Shown: positions 1 to 7,419, numbered from the stretch's first letter. The stretch is DNA of 10,301 nucleotides from Pseudomonadota bacterium (GCA_023434265.1 JAEYTA010000007.1:1-10301); one strand, 5' to 3'. A program made the numbers and translations. Notes: generated by a model not told the origin, from the sequence alone.

Positions 1-1269
1 CGTGTCGGTCCCGTCCGGACCGGTCACCGTCGTCACCCCGCCGACCGTGGTCACGGTCGAGCCGGCCACCGTGCCCGAGAACACCGCGGTGTCGAAGCCC
101 GCCCCGCCGTCGATCGTGTCGTCGCCGGCACCGGCGGTCAGGAGGTCGTCGTCAGCGCCGCCGTTCAGCGTGTCGGCGCCGTCGCCGCCCTCGAGATCGT
201 CCGCGCCCTGAAGGCCCGAAAGCACATCGTCCCCCCCGTTGCCGACAAGGCGGTTTGCGATCTGATTTCCGGTCACGGCGTCAGCGCCGTCGCCGACGAT
301 CGCGTTTTCGATCAGCGATCGCGTGTCCCCGTCGTAGAGCATGGCGTTCGCCAGATTCCCGGCCGCATACACCGGCGAAAGCGGGTCGCCGGGCGAAGCC
401 GGCCGCTGAAGCATCACGGCGAGCAAGGATTCATCGAAGGTCGACCAGCCGCCGGCCTCCAGGCTTACGACCTGGTCCTGGTCGAAATTGCTGAAATCAT
501 ACGTATCGGCGCCGCCGCCGTCCCAGATGGTGCGCAGGACGACATCGAAGGCCGGAACAGGCCCGCCTTCTCCGTTCACCATCATCTGTCCGGTCGCGGG
601 ATCGAACGTGTAGGTCGTATCCGTCGCATTGTAGGAGAAGTTGGCGCCGTACATGTGCTGGAGGGCGGCGATGTCCAGCATCATGAAGCTTTGCTCATTG
701 TGCAGCCCGCTGAAGTCGCCTTCCTGCTGATCGGTGTGCTGGCGATACGACATCGTCGAATACTCGAGGGAATCGTGATCCAGAGGCACCGGGCCCCACT
801 GGCCATCGTGGGGATGTGACAGCCCCAGTGCGTGGCCCAGTTCGTGGCGCAGGATATGAGACACGCCATCGCCCCACACCGGATCGGCGTTGCTGTTGTT
901 GGCGAACCACAGATCGCCGCTATGGCCGTCCGGGCCGGGGCCGAACGCATAGGCGCCATTGCCGGGGTCGTCGAAGCGGCCCCACCGCAGCGACGCAGTC
1001 GCCTCGTCGTCCTGAACGAATGTCAGGTTGGTGAAGGTGGAAATCTCGTTCATCAGCGCCACGGCATGAGCTGCGAACGCTTCGGAGAAGCCCTGGAAGT
1101 TCTGCTGGGGCCAGGCGTTCGGATACGGGGTCGGGTCGCCCGCGTAGGCCGAGCCGGAGGTCGGAAAGGCGTAGGTTATGGTCGACTCGTTCCACTGCAT
1201 CCCGAGGAACATGCCGTCGATCAGGATATCGCCTGTGGGAGCGACAGAGGTGGCGGTGTTTTGCGGCAT
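1..1269 (-). CDS. Serralysin-type M10 zinc metalloprotease with RTX repeats, C-terminus cut by window edge
   Basis: Predicted secreted calcium-dependent endopeptidase. The 423 visible residues are open to the left edge. The catalytic zinc motif HELGHALGLSHP has H142, E143, H146, G149 and H152. The Met-turn TMSY follows, with M173 and Y175, the Tyr being typical of serralysins. From about residue 343 to 398 there are degenerate RTX nonapeptides (GGDD, GGDGADTL, AGAGDDTI, GGAGFDTAVF), which bind Ca2+ and in this family accompany type I secretion. The rest of the C-terminus, including any secretion signal, lies outside the window. The start was chosen because ATG follows GGGAGGG at 6-bp spacing; the N-terminus (MPQNTATS) leads straight into the catalytic domain, so there is no signal peptide and no propeptide in this ORF. 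A Cys-rich small ORF lies 30 bp upstream in the same frame and may be the missing pro-region. Family assignment is firm; substrate is unknown. Confidence 0.93.
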   Translation of the reverse strand, partial: MPQNTATSVAPTGDILIDGMFLGMQWNESTITYAFPTSGSAYAGDPTPYPNAWPQQNFQGFSEAFAAHAVALMNEISTFTNLTFVQDDEATASLRWGRFDDPGNGAYAFGPGPDGHSGDLWFANNSNADPVWGDGVSHILRHELGHALGLSHPHDGQWGPVPLDHDSLEYSTMSYRQHTDQQEGDFSGLHNEQSFMMLDIAALQHMYGANFSYNATDTTYTFDPATGQMMVNGEGGPVPAFDVVLRTIWDGGGADTYDFSNFDQDQVVSLEAGGWSTFDESLLAVMLQRPASPGDPLSPVYAAGNLANAMLYDGDTRSLIENAIVGDGADAVTGNQIANRLVGNGGDDVLSGLQGADDLEGGDGADTLNGGADDDLLTAGAGDDTIDGGAGFDTAVFSGTVAGSTVTTVGGVTTVTGPDGTDT

Positions 1270-1275
1270 GAGCGA

Positions 1276-1282
1276 CCCTCCC
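1276..1282 (-). promoter_or_regulatory. Strong Shine-Dalgarno site of the M10 protease
   Basis: On the minus strand GGGAGGG lies 6 bp before the ATG at 1269. It supports starting the protease here, although the frame continues upstream past a TAG into the preceding small ORF. Confidence 0.6.
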
Positions 1283-1299
1283 GAAATCCGAGAGGGCAG

Positions 1300-1560
1300 C
1301 TAGACACAAGGTAAGCGTGTAGTAAACACGCCGCTCCCGGCAACGCCCTGCGCCCCGCCCTCGCCGGCCGAGGTCGCGCCGTGGAAGCGGGCGCAGCAGC
1401 CGCACACCTGATAGCTGGCCACGGCCCCGAAGGCCTGCACCGTCTCGACCGGCTCGGCCGTGCCGGTGAAGCGCCGGGTCGTTCCCGTGAAGCCCTCGAA
1501 AGCATCGAGAAGACGGTCGGCGTCGCCGCCGAAGCGGTTGCTGAAGAGACCGTCGAACAT
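1300..1560 (-). CDS. Small Cys-rich ORF, possible detached propeptide or N-terminal part of the protease
   Basis: This encodes 86 residues from ATG 1560; an in-frame ATG at 1605 would add 15. I do not recognise the family. It has an acidic/aromatic start (MFDGLFSNRFGGDADRLLDA) and a compact VCGCCARFH motif (C53, C55, C56, H60) that could bind metal. There is no signal peptide or membrane segment. Third codon positions are almost all G/C up to residue 78, supporting real coding. The last eight codons (TTT ACT ACA CGC TTA CCT TGT GTC, then TAG) abruptly lose this bias. It is in the same frame as the M10 protease, 30 bp before that gene's ATG. Either it is a separate small gene, or it is the pro-region of the protease cut off by a stop or local deletion. 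That it is translated is likely; its function is unknown. Confidence 0.5.
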   Translation of the reverse strand: MFDGLFSNRFGGDADRLLDAFEGFTGTTRRFTGTAEPVETVQAFGAVASYQVCGCCARFHGATSAGEGGAQGVAGSGVFTTRLPCV

Positions 1561-1763
1561 GGTATCGCCCCACCCGAAGGAACAACTGGGCCGGGCGTAC
1601 GCCACAGCTGCGCTACCCCTGGCACACCCTTCCGAGCGGTTTCGAATCCGTCCTCCGGAAGCCGGGCGCGGGCCCGCCCTTCACGGCCAAGCCTGCGACA
1701 CTCCTGCGATTGACTTGCAGACGCACTCGCGTATGGGGGCGGCCTCTTCAGGGATCGCTCTTC
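1561..1763. other. Intergenic region between divergent transcription units
   Basis: This 203-bp gap separates the minus-strand protease unit from the plus-strand TonB receptor unit. I see no third gene in it. It carries a candidate promoter for the receptor near its right end. Promoters for the leftward unit should also lie here, but I could not place one with confidence. Confidence 0.6.
1710..1737 (+). promoter_or_regulatory. Candidate sigma70-type promoter of the TonB receptor operon
   Basis: TTGACT (1710-1715) and TATGGG (1732-1737) are separated by 16 bp, giving a predicted start of transcription near 1744 and a leader of about 20 nt. The ribosome binding site AGGGA (1750-1754) follows, 9 bp before ATG 1764. 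The stretch TTGCAGACGCACTCGCG inside the promoter faintly resembles an inverted TTGC-type operator, but the symmetry is poor, so iron-responsive (Fur) control is only a guess from the gene's function. Confidence 0.4.
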
Positions 1764-3884
1764 ATGTCCGTACGCCTCCTCGCCTCCGCCTCCGTCCTCG
1801 CTCTCGCCGCCGCCTCGCCGGCCTTCGCCCAGGCGGCGCAGGAGCCGACGGCGCTGGACGAGGTGGTGGTCACCGCCACCCGGACGGAAACGCCGCGCTC
1901 GGCCATCCCCGCCACGGTGCAGCTGATCGACGCGGAAGAGATCGTCGCCCAGACGGCGCTGGGCTCGAGCGCGGTCGACCTTGTCGCCACCCTGTCGCCG
2001 TCCTTCTCGCCGACGCGGCAGAAGCTGTCGGGCTCGGGCGAGACCCTGCGCGGCCGCTCGCCGCTGTACCTCATCGACGGCGTGCCGCAGTCGACGCCGC
2101 TGCGCGACGACAGCCGCGACGGCTACACCATCGATCCCTTCTTCATCGACCGGGTCGAGGTGATCTTCGGCTCCAACGCCATCCAGGGCATCGGCGCCAC
2201 CGGCGGGGTGGTCAACTACGTCACCGCCGCGCCGGGCCGCAACGCCGACGGCTGGGAAGGCCGGGCGCTCGCCCAGACCAGCTTCGACGACAGCGTGTTC
2301 GGCGACAGCGTCGGCTGGAAGCTGGCGGCGATCGGCGGCCGCGACTTCGGCGACTGGGACCTGACGCTGGGCGCGGCGCGCGAGGACCGGGGCGCCTTCT
2401 ACGACGGCGAGGACCGCCGCATCGGCATGGACGGGGCGCAGGGCGAGATCCAGGACAGCGCCAGCTGGTCGGTGTTCGCCAAGGCCGGCTACGAGCCGAC
2501 CGCGGGCCGGCGGCTGGAGCTGTGGGTCAACCACTTCGAGCTGGAGGGCGACGGCGACTACGTCACCGTGGCGGGGAACCGGACCACCGGCGTTCCGACC
2601 ACCTCGGTCCGCGGCACGCCGGACGGCGTCCAGCCGCTCAACGACGTCACCTCGGCGGCGATCACCTGGCGCGACCGCAACGTGCTGGGCGGCAGCTTCC
2701 GGGCCCAGCTGTTCGCCCACGACTACGAGGGGGTGTTCGGCGGCGGCTCCTTCGCCACCTTCCAAGACCCGGCCATCGCCCCGGTCGGGACCCTGTTCGA
2801 CCAGTCGGCGAACAATTCCGAAAAGCTGGGCTTCAAGCTCGACTGGGAAGGCCTGATCCCCCCGGTTCCCGGCCTGCGCCTGCTGGCCGGGGTCGACGGC
2901 CTGCGCGACACCACCTTCCAGGCCCTGATCCTGACCGACCGCATGTGGGTGCCCAAGACCACTTACGAGAGCCTCGCCCCCTTCGTGCAGCTGAACCAGC
3001 GCCTGCTCGACGGCCGCCTCAACCTGTCGGGCGGGGTGCGGCAGGAGAACGCCACCCTGATCGTCGACGACTTCACCACCCTGGCGGCCTACGGCGCCCA
3101 GCAGGTGGACGGCGGCGAGCCCTCGTTCGAGGAGACCCTCTACAACGTCGGCGCCGCCTTCGAGGTCATTCCGGATCTCACCGCCTACGCCTCGTTCGCC
3201 CAGGGCTTCAGCATGGCCGACGTCGGCCGGGTGCTGCGCGGCATCGACATCCCGGGGCAGGACGTCGACACCTTCCTCGACGTCTCGCCGGTGATCTCCG
3301 ACAACACCGAGATCGGGCTGGAGTGGAGCCGCGGCCCGCTGCAGGCCTCGGCGGCGGCGTTCCGCTCGGAATCGGACCGCGGCTCGCGTCTGGTCATGGT
3401 CGGCGGCGTCTACGAGGTGGTGCGCGAGCGCACCGAGATCGAGGGCGTGGAGGTGACCGCCCGCTACGACCTCACCCCGGATCACCGCATCGGCGGCGCG
3501 TATTCGCATCTGGAGGGGCAGACCGACACCGACGGCGACGACGTGGTCGACACCGATCTCGACGGGGCCAACATCGCCCCGGACCGCCTGCTGCTGTGGG
3601 GCGAGGTCGACCACGGCGACCTGTCGCTGCGCGTCCAGGCCCAGCACCTGTCCAAGCGCAGCTTCGACGGCGGCGATCCGCGCAACGACTTCGAGGGCTA
3701 CAGCCTGCTCGACGCCGTCGGGGTCTGGCGCGCGCCCTTCGGCGACGTCAGCCTCGGCGTCCAGAACCTGCTCGACGAGCAGTATGTCAGCTACTTCTCC
3801 GACACCCAGGCCCCGACCGACAACCTGCGCTACTTCGCCGGCCGCGGCCGCACCCTGACCCTGGGCGTGACGCGCCGCTTCTGA
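1764..3884 (+). CDS. TonB-dependent outer-membrane receptor (siderophore/metal type)
   Basis: A 706-residue outer-membrane gated channel that takes up a scarce ligand using TonB-ExbBD energy. Residues 1-22 are a signal peptide with cleavage after AFA (A22|Q23). The TonB box LDEVVVTATR covers residues 31-40. A plug domain follows to about residue 155, with the typical LYLIDGVPQ, IDRVEVIFGSNAIQGIGATGGVVNYVT patterns (given here as two adjoining blocks), and then the beta-barrel ending in TLGVTRRF with the C-terminal Phe usual for outer-membrane proteins. Length is normal for a monomeric siderophore receptor and short for a SusC or sugar type. An in-frame ATG at 1710 exists, but 1764 is preferred because it begins the signal peptide and has a ribosome binding site. 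Its stop overlaps the start of the PepSY gene by one base, so the two are translationally coupled; that pairing argues for an iron-siderophore ligand. The actual ligand cannot be read from the sequence. Confidence 0.93.
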   Translation: MSVRLLASASVLALAAASPAFAQAAQEPTALDEVVVTATRTETPRSAIPATVQLIDAEEIVAQTALGSSAVDLVATLSPSFSPTRQKLSGSGETLRGRSPLYLIDGVPQSTPLRDDSRDGYTIDPFFIDRVEVIFGSNAIQGIGATGGVVNYVTAAPGRNADGWEGRALAQTSFDDSVFGDSVGWKLAAIGGRDFGDWDLTLGAAREDRGAFYDGEDRRIGMDGAQGEIQDSASWSVFAKAGYEPTAGRRLELWVNHFELEGDGDYVTVAGNRTTGVPTTSVRGTPDGVQPLNDVTSAAITWRDRNVLGGSFRAQLFAHDYEGVFGGGSFATFQDPAIAPVGTLFDQSANNSEKLGFKLDWEGLIPPVPGLRLLAGVDGLRDTTFQALILTDRMWVPKTTYESLAPFVQLNQRLLDGRLNLSGGVRQENATLIVDDFTTLAAYGAQQVDGGEPSFEETLYNVGAAFEVIPDLTAYASFAQGFSMADVGRVLRGIDIPGQDVDTFLDVSPVISDNTEIGLEWSRGPLQASAAAFRSESDRGSRLVMVGGVYEVVRERTEIEGVEVTARYDLTPDHRIGGAYSHLEGQTDTDGDDVVDTDLDGANIAPDRLLLWGEVDHGDLSLRVQAQHLSKRSFDGGDPRNDFEGYSLLDAVGVWRAPFGDVSLGVQNLLDEQYVSYFSDTQAPTDNLRYFAGRGRTLTLGVTRRF

Positions 3885-4966
3885 TGGGCGCGATCCGGCT
3901 CATTCACGCCTGGGCGGGAGCGATCCTGTCCCTCATCCTCGCCGTCCTCGGGCTCAGCGGGACCCTGCTGGTGTTCGAGGACGACTGGGTGCGCGCGACG
4001 GTGCAGACCGATCCGGCGGCGCTGTCCGCCGATGCGGCCCAACTGGGTCTGGCGGCGAACGCGCTGCAGACCCGCTACGGCGACGCCATCTCCTCGGTGG
4101 TCTTCGCCGGCGGCGATCTCGACGTGCACAAGGTCTACATGGGCGAACGCTTCGCCTACGCGGGCGCCCAGGGGCAGGTGCTGGCCGAATGGGGCGGCAC
4201 GGCGCGGGCCGAGGCCTGGGTGTTCGACCTGCACCACTTCCTGCTGGCCGGAACCCCCGGCGAGATCGTCGGCGGCGTCGCCGGGCTGGCCGGCGCCCTG
4301 CTGGTGATCACCGGCCTGAGCGTCTGGCTTCCGGCGTGGCGCGCCACCGGCTGGCGGGTGTGGCCGGCCTCGCCGAAGCGGCGCGATCTGGTCGCCAGTC
4401 ACCGCAACCTCGGCCTGATCTTCGCCCTGCCTGTCTTCCTGCTCTGCCTGACCGGCGGGGCCATCGTGTTCAGCGAGCAGACCGGCGGTCTGCTGCGGGC
4501 CGTCGCCCCCGATACGGGACCCGCGCCGGCGCCGCCGCCGGTCGGAACGGGTCCGGTCGACTGGTCGCTCGCCCTGCCCGCCGCCCAGGCCGCCTTCCCC
4601 GAGGCGCGCATCCGCACCGCCGGCCTGCCCCCGGAGCCGGGAAAGCCAGCCTCGGTACGCCTGCGCCAGCCGGGCGAGTGGCATCCCAACGGGCGCACCG
4701 TGGCGCTGATCGACCCCGCCACCAGCCAGGTCGTCGGCACCGTCGACGCCAACGCCCTGGGCGGCGGCGCCCGGTTGCAGAACGCCATCTATCCGGTCCA
4801 CGCGGCGTCGGTCGGCGGCTGGCTCTACGATCTCGTGGTCGCCCTCGCCGGCCTGGCGCTGGCGGCCTTGGGCGGAGTCGGGACCTGGTCCTTCCTGGTC
4901 AAGCCGCGCGGCCGGCGCGTCCGTCGCGCCGGAGCCTCCGCAACCGCAGCGGCGCAGGGGCGTTAA
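3884..4966 (+). CDS. PepSY-associated transmembrane protein, likely inner-membrane iron/siderophore reductase
   Basis: A 360-residue inner-membrane protein of the PepSY_TM family. Four membrane segments are visible, at about residues 8-31, 126-149, 174-196 and 312-338, with periplasmic-type domains between 1 and 2 and between 3 and 4. His residues lie at or near the segment ends: H8 (LIHAWAG), H117/H118 (DLHHFLLAG), H173 (SHRNLG) and H306 (YPVHAASVGG). In characterised relatives such as FoxB of Pseudomonas, conserved His residues hold haem b and the protein reduces the siderophore-bound iron after TonB-dependent uptake. The start ATG shares its A with the receptor's TGA stop, so the two products should be made together. 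A Pro-rich linker (PAPAPPP) lies at residues 213-219, and the C-terminus is a basic, Ala-rich tail. The reductase role is inference from family and neighbour; the membrane topology is seen. Confidence 0.88.
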   Translation: MGAIRLIHAWAGAILSLILAVLGLSGTLLVFEDDWVRATVQTDPAALSADAAQLGLAANALQTRYGDAISSVVFAGGDLDVHKVYMGERFAYAGAQGQVLAEWGGTARAEAWVFDLHHFLLAGTPGEIVGGVAGLAGALLVITGLSVWLPAWRATGWRVWPASPKRRDLVASHRNLGLIFALPVFLLCLTGGAIVFSEQTGGLLRAVAPDTGPAPAPPPVGTGPVDWSLALPAAQAAFPEARIRTAGLPPEPGKPASVRLRQPGEWHPNGRTVALIDPATSQVVGTVDANALGGGARLQNAIYPVHAASVGGWLYDLVVALAGLALAALGGVGTWSFLVKPRGRRVRRAGASATAAAQGR

Positions 4967-4998
4967 CCGCCAAGGTTCCACGCCAAGGGGGAGTTCCC

Positions 4999-5289
4999 AT
5001 GCGCACCATCGCTCTCGCCGCCGTCGCCGCCCTGGCGCTCGGCGCCGCCGCCTGCACCGAGGCCGAACAGGACGAGGCCCAGGCCGACGCCAACGCGGCC
5101 GCCGCCGACGCCGGCGACGCCACCGAGGACGCCGCCGCCTCGCTGCAGGAAGAGGCCGCCCAGGTCGGCTCGGCCATCGCCGCCGGCGCCGGCGAGGTCG
5201 CCCAGGAAATCGACGAGGGGACCGACCGGCTGGCCGTCGAGGCCGACGAGCAGAAGGCCGAGACGGCGGCGGACGAGAGAGGCAACTAG
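4999..5289 (+). CDS. Small Ala/Glu/Asp-rich lipoprotein-like protein
   Basis: A 96-residue exported protein of unknown function. It begins with a short basic start and hydrophobic segment (MRTIALAAVAALALGAAAC) ending at C19, a probable lipoprotein signal with an imperfect lipobox (AAAC, Leu at -5 rather than -3). The mature part is highly acidic, Ala-rich and nearly free of aromatic residues (Ala, Asp, Glu, Gln; several heptad-like AAxxAG stretches), so it is probably helical or disordered at the membrane surface. AAGGGGGAG lies a few bases before the ATG. It starts 32 bp after the PepSY gene, so it is probably the third gene of the receptor operon, though a promoter of its own is not excluded. 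Low complexity makes homology assignment unreliable. Confidence 0.75.
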   Translation: MRTIALAAVAALALGAAACTEAEQDEAQADANAAAADAGDATEDAAASLQEEAAQVGSAIAAGAGEVAQEIDEGTDRLAVEADEQKAETAADERGN

Positions 5290-5301
5290 GGCCGGACCAC
5301 C

Positions 5302-5328
5302 CGGCGGCGGCTCTAGAAGCTGCTGCCG
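5302..5328 (+). terminator. Candidate terminator hairpin of the receptor operon
   Basis: Transcribed rightward, CGGCGGCGGCT (5302-5312) pairs with AGCTGCTGCCG (5318-5328) around a 5-nt loop CTAGA, giving 11 pairs of which two are G-U. It begins 13 bp after the lipoprotein stop, at the junction with the convergent TlpA-like gene, whose stop codon lies in the loop. On the opposite strand the two wobble pairs become C-A mismatches, so the hairpin favours the plus transcript. No U-run follows, so it may only be a partial or Rho-assisted terminator. A smaller alternative stem GCCGG/CCGGC (5291-5305) overlaps it. Confidence 0.4.
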
Positions 5329-5975
5329 TCCGGGTGCACGACCGGCGTCAGGGGGCCGTGTTCCGCCAGAAGGGCGTCGATCAGGGCCCGCGCCTCGGCG
5401 CTCGCCCAGTCGGCCTCGCCCGAGAAATGCGCCCGGATGCGCCCCTGGCGGTCCAGCAGGACGGTCTGGGGCATCTTGCCCTTGCCGGGCAGCTCGAACG
5501 GCAGCTGGAATTTCGGGTCGCTGTACAGCGGCAGCGGCTCGTGCACGTCGATGAAACTCCTGGCGTCGGCGATGGCGTCCGGCGTGGCGTCGACATTGAT
5601 CGGCAGCACCACCAGGTCCGCGCCCTCGTAGGCCTCGGCCAGCCGCGCCAGCGTCGGCATCTCGGTGCGGCACGGGGCGCACCACATGGCCCAGAGGTTG
5701 ACCACCACCACCTTGCCGCGGAAGTCGGCCAGGGTGGCGTCGGCGCCCTCGCGCGTCTTGAACACATAGGCGGGGGCCGCCTCCAGCGCGGCCGGCGTCT
5801 CCAGCCGGGCGATGGAACCCGTGGCGAAGCGGGCCAGTTCGCTCTTCGCGGCCGGCTCGGGCGCCGCGGCTTTGTCGATCAGGCCGGGTTTGGCGTATAG
5901 CAGCGCCGCGCCACCGATCGCTCCGACCAGCAGCACGCCCGCAATCGCGCCGATCACCGCCTTCGAGATCTTCAT
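5313..5975 (-). CDS. TlpA/ResA-type membrane-anchored thiol-disulfide oxidoreductase
   Basis: A 220-residue periplasmic thioredoxin-fold protein anchored by one N-terminal membrane segment (about residues 6-27). The redox site is WCAPC with C99 and C102 (context NLWAMWCAPCRTEMP), and the cis-Pro loop is KMPQTVLL. The helical insertion between the two halves and the extracytoplasmic anchor are typical of TlpA, ResA and CcmG-like proteins, which reduce disulfides in cytochrome c biogenesis, copper-site assembly or other exported proteins. The start was chosen because the hydrophobic anchor begins immediately after ATG 5975; upstream codons (TTG at 6008) are unlikely. A GGGAGG lies about 14 bp upstream, further than usual. 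It diverges from argH, and the two start codons share CATG at 5973-5976. A possible -35 TTGACC (6033-6028) is seen without a good -10. The physiological partner is not evident from context. Confidence 0.9.
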   Translation of the reverse strand: MKISKAVIGAIAGVLLVGAIGGAALLYAKPGLIDKAAAPEPAAKSELARFATGSIARLETPAALEAAPAYVFKTREGADATLADFRGKVVVVNLWAMWCAPCRTEMPTLARLAEAYEGADLVVLPINVDATPDAIADARSFIDVHEPLPLYSDPKFQLPFELPGKGKMPQTVLLDRQGRIRAHFSGEADWASAEARALIDALLAEHGPLTPVVHPDGSSF

Positions 5976-7419
5976 GCCCGACCCGACGCCTCCCGAAACC
6001 ACGACCAAAGCCCCCGGGGCGACGAAAGGTCAAGACATGTGGGGCGGGCGCTTCTCGGCGCAGCCGGCCGAGATCATGCAGGCGATCAACGTCTCCATCT
6101 GCGTCGACCGCCGCCTCTGGGCCCAGGATCTGGCCGGCTCGCGGGCGCATTGCCGCATGCTGGCGGCCCAGGGGATCGTCTCGGCCGCCGACGCGGACGC
6201 CATTCTGGGCGGACTCGACGCGATCGAGGCGGAGATGCGCGACGGCAGCTTCCCGTTCCGCGACCGCTTCGAGGACATTCACATGAACGTCGAGGCGAGG
6301 CTGGCCGAGCTGATCGGCGAGCCCTCGGGCCGGCTGCACACGGCGCGCAGCCGCAACGACCAGGTGGCGACCGACTTCCGCCTGTGGGTGCGCGATGCCT
6401 GCGACCGCACGGTCGAGCGGCTGAAGGGCCTCCAGCGCGCCCTGCTGGCGCGGGCCGAGCAGCACGCCGCCGACCTGATGCCCGGCTTCACCCACCTGCA
6501 GACCGCCCAGCCGGTGACGCTGGGCCATCACCTGATGGCCTATGTCGAGATGTTCGGCCGCGACGCCGGCCGCTTCGCCGACGCGCGGTCGCGGATGAAC
6601 GAGAGCCCGCTGGGGGCCGCGGCGCTGGCCGGCTCCCCCTTCCCCATCGACCGTCACATGACGGCGGAGGCGCTCGGCTTCGACCGGCCGATGGCCAATT
6701 CACTGGATGCGGTGTCGGACCGCGACTTCGCCCTGGAGAGCCTCGCCGCAGCCTCGATCTGCGCCGGACACCTGTCGCGGCTGGCCGAGGAGATCGTGGT
6801 GTGGATGACGCCGATGTTCGGCTTCGCCAGCCTGCCGGACGACCTGACCACCGGCTCCTCGATCATGCCGCAGAAGCGCAATCCCGACGCGGCGGAGCTG
6901 GTGCGGGCCAAGACCGGCCGGATCATGGGCTCGCTGGTCGCCCTGTCGACGGTGATGAAAGGGCTGCCGCTGGCCTATTCGAAGGACATGCAGGAGGACA
7001 AGCCGCCGGTGTTCGAGGCCTTCGACGCCCTCGATCTGGCGCTGGGTGCCATGACCGCCATGGTCGCGGCGCTGAGGCCTGACACGGATCGGATGGCCGC
7101 CGCCGCCGGCGCCGGCTTCTCCACCGCCACCGACCTCGCCGACTGGCTGGTGCGCGAGTTGAACCTGCCGTTCCGCCAGGCCCACCACGTCACCGGCGCG
7201 GCGGTGAAGCGCGCCGAGTCCCTGGGCATCGACCTGGCCCGGCTGCCGCTGGAAGAATTGCAGGCGCTGCATTCCGGCGTGACGGAAGCGGTGTACAAGG
7301 TGCTCACCCCGGAGGCGTCGGTCGCCAGCCGCCGCAGCTACGGGGGAACCGCGCCGGAACAGGTCCGGGCGCGCATCGCAGACTGGAGAGCGCGCCTCGG
7401 CGCCGGGGAGATGGGATGA
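5974..7419 (+). CDS. argH: Argininosuccinate lyase
   Basis: Cytoplasmic enzyme that splits argininosuccinate into arginine and fumarate, the last step of arginine synthesis; a homotetramer of the fumarase/aspartase superfamily. Family motifs are all present: MWGGRF at the N-terminus, HTARSRNDQ, the catalytic-His region TAQPVTLGHH, and the signature loop GSSIMPQKRNPD at residues 294-305. From ATG 5974 the protein is 481 residues. ATG 6037 gives 460, closer to the roughly 457-460 of classical ArgH, and has the better ribosome site (GAAAGG, 7 bp away). The extra 21 residues (MPDPTPPETTTKAPGATKGQD) are low-complexity with weaker codon bias, so 6037 is a serious alternative; I kept the longer start because relatives usually have a few residues before MWGGRF. 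Its stop overlaps the next gene as ATGA, indicating an operon with the lipoprotein gene and lysA. Confidence 0.96.
   Translation: MPDPTPPETTTKAPGATKGQDMWGGRFSAQPAEIMQAINVSICVDRRLWAQDLAGSRAHCRMLAAQGIVSAADADAILGGLDAIEAEMRDGSFPFRDRFEDIHMNVEARLAELIGEPSGRLHTARSRNDQVATDFRLWVRDACDRTVERLKGLQRALLARAEQHAADLMPGFTHLQTAQPVTLGHHLMAYVEMFGRDAGRFADARSRMNESPLGAAALAGSPFPIDRHMTAEALGFDRPMANSLDAVSDRDFALESLAAASICAGHLSRLAEEIVVWMTPMFGFASLPDDLTTGSSIMPQKRNPDAAELVRAKTGRIMGSLVALSTVMKGLPLAYSKDMQEDKPPVFEAFDALDLALGAMTAMVAALRPDTDRMAAAAGAGFSTATDLADWLVRELNLPFRQAHHVTGAAVKRAESLGIDLARLPLEELQALHSGVTEAVYKVLTPEASVASRRSYGGTAPEQVRARIADWRARLGAGEMG

Noticed and set aside
60..240. Repetitive GCCGCCG / GTCGTC pattern at the left end, as a possible DNA repeat array
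   Set aside because: It is explained by the RTX Ca2+-binding nonapeptides (GGxGxD) of the protease on the minus strand.
1..494. Short plus-strand ORFs rich in Pro, Ser and Arg over the protease
   Set aside because: They are antisense to a clear RTX protease reading frame and show no ribosome site or recognisable domain.
1640..1660. T-loop-like GGTTTCGAATCC, possible tRNA or attachment-site remnant
   Set aside because: It has one extra T relative to the canonical T-arm, and no acceptor, anticodon arm or CCA end could be fitted around it.
1221..3647. Very long open frame antisense to the TonB receptor (808 codons)
   Set aside because: Produced by the very high GC of the receptor gene. The translation is a low-complexity Arg/Gly/Val/Asp mixture without domains, while the sense strand has a signal peptide, TonB box, plug and barrel end.
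1460..3883. Open plus-strand frame running through the receptor in a different frame into the PepSY gene
   Set aside because: The part before 3884 is Arg/Ala/Pro-rich shadow sequence. Only the segment from the ATG at 3884 has the family features, so no giant fusion protein is proposed.
6005..6033. Possible promoter of the TlpA-like gene (TTGACC, 17 bp, CTTTGG on the minus strand)
   Set aside because: The -35 is good but the -10 is poor, so it is mentioned only in the gene entry.
4963..6657. 564-codon minus-strand frame spanning the lipoprotein, the TlpA-like gene and the start of argH
   Set aside because: It is out of frame with the real TlpA-like gene, has no domain signal, and arises from GC-rich codon periodicity.
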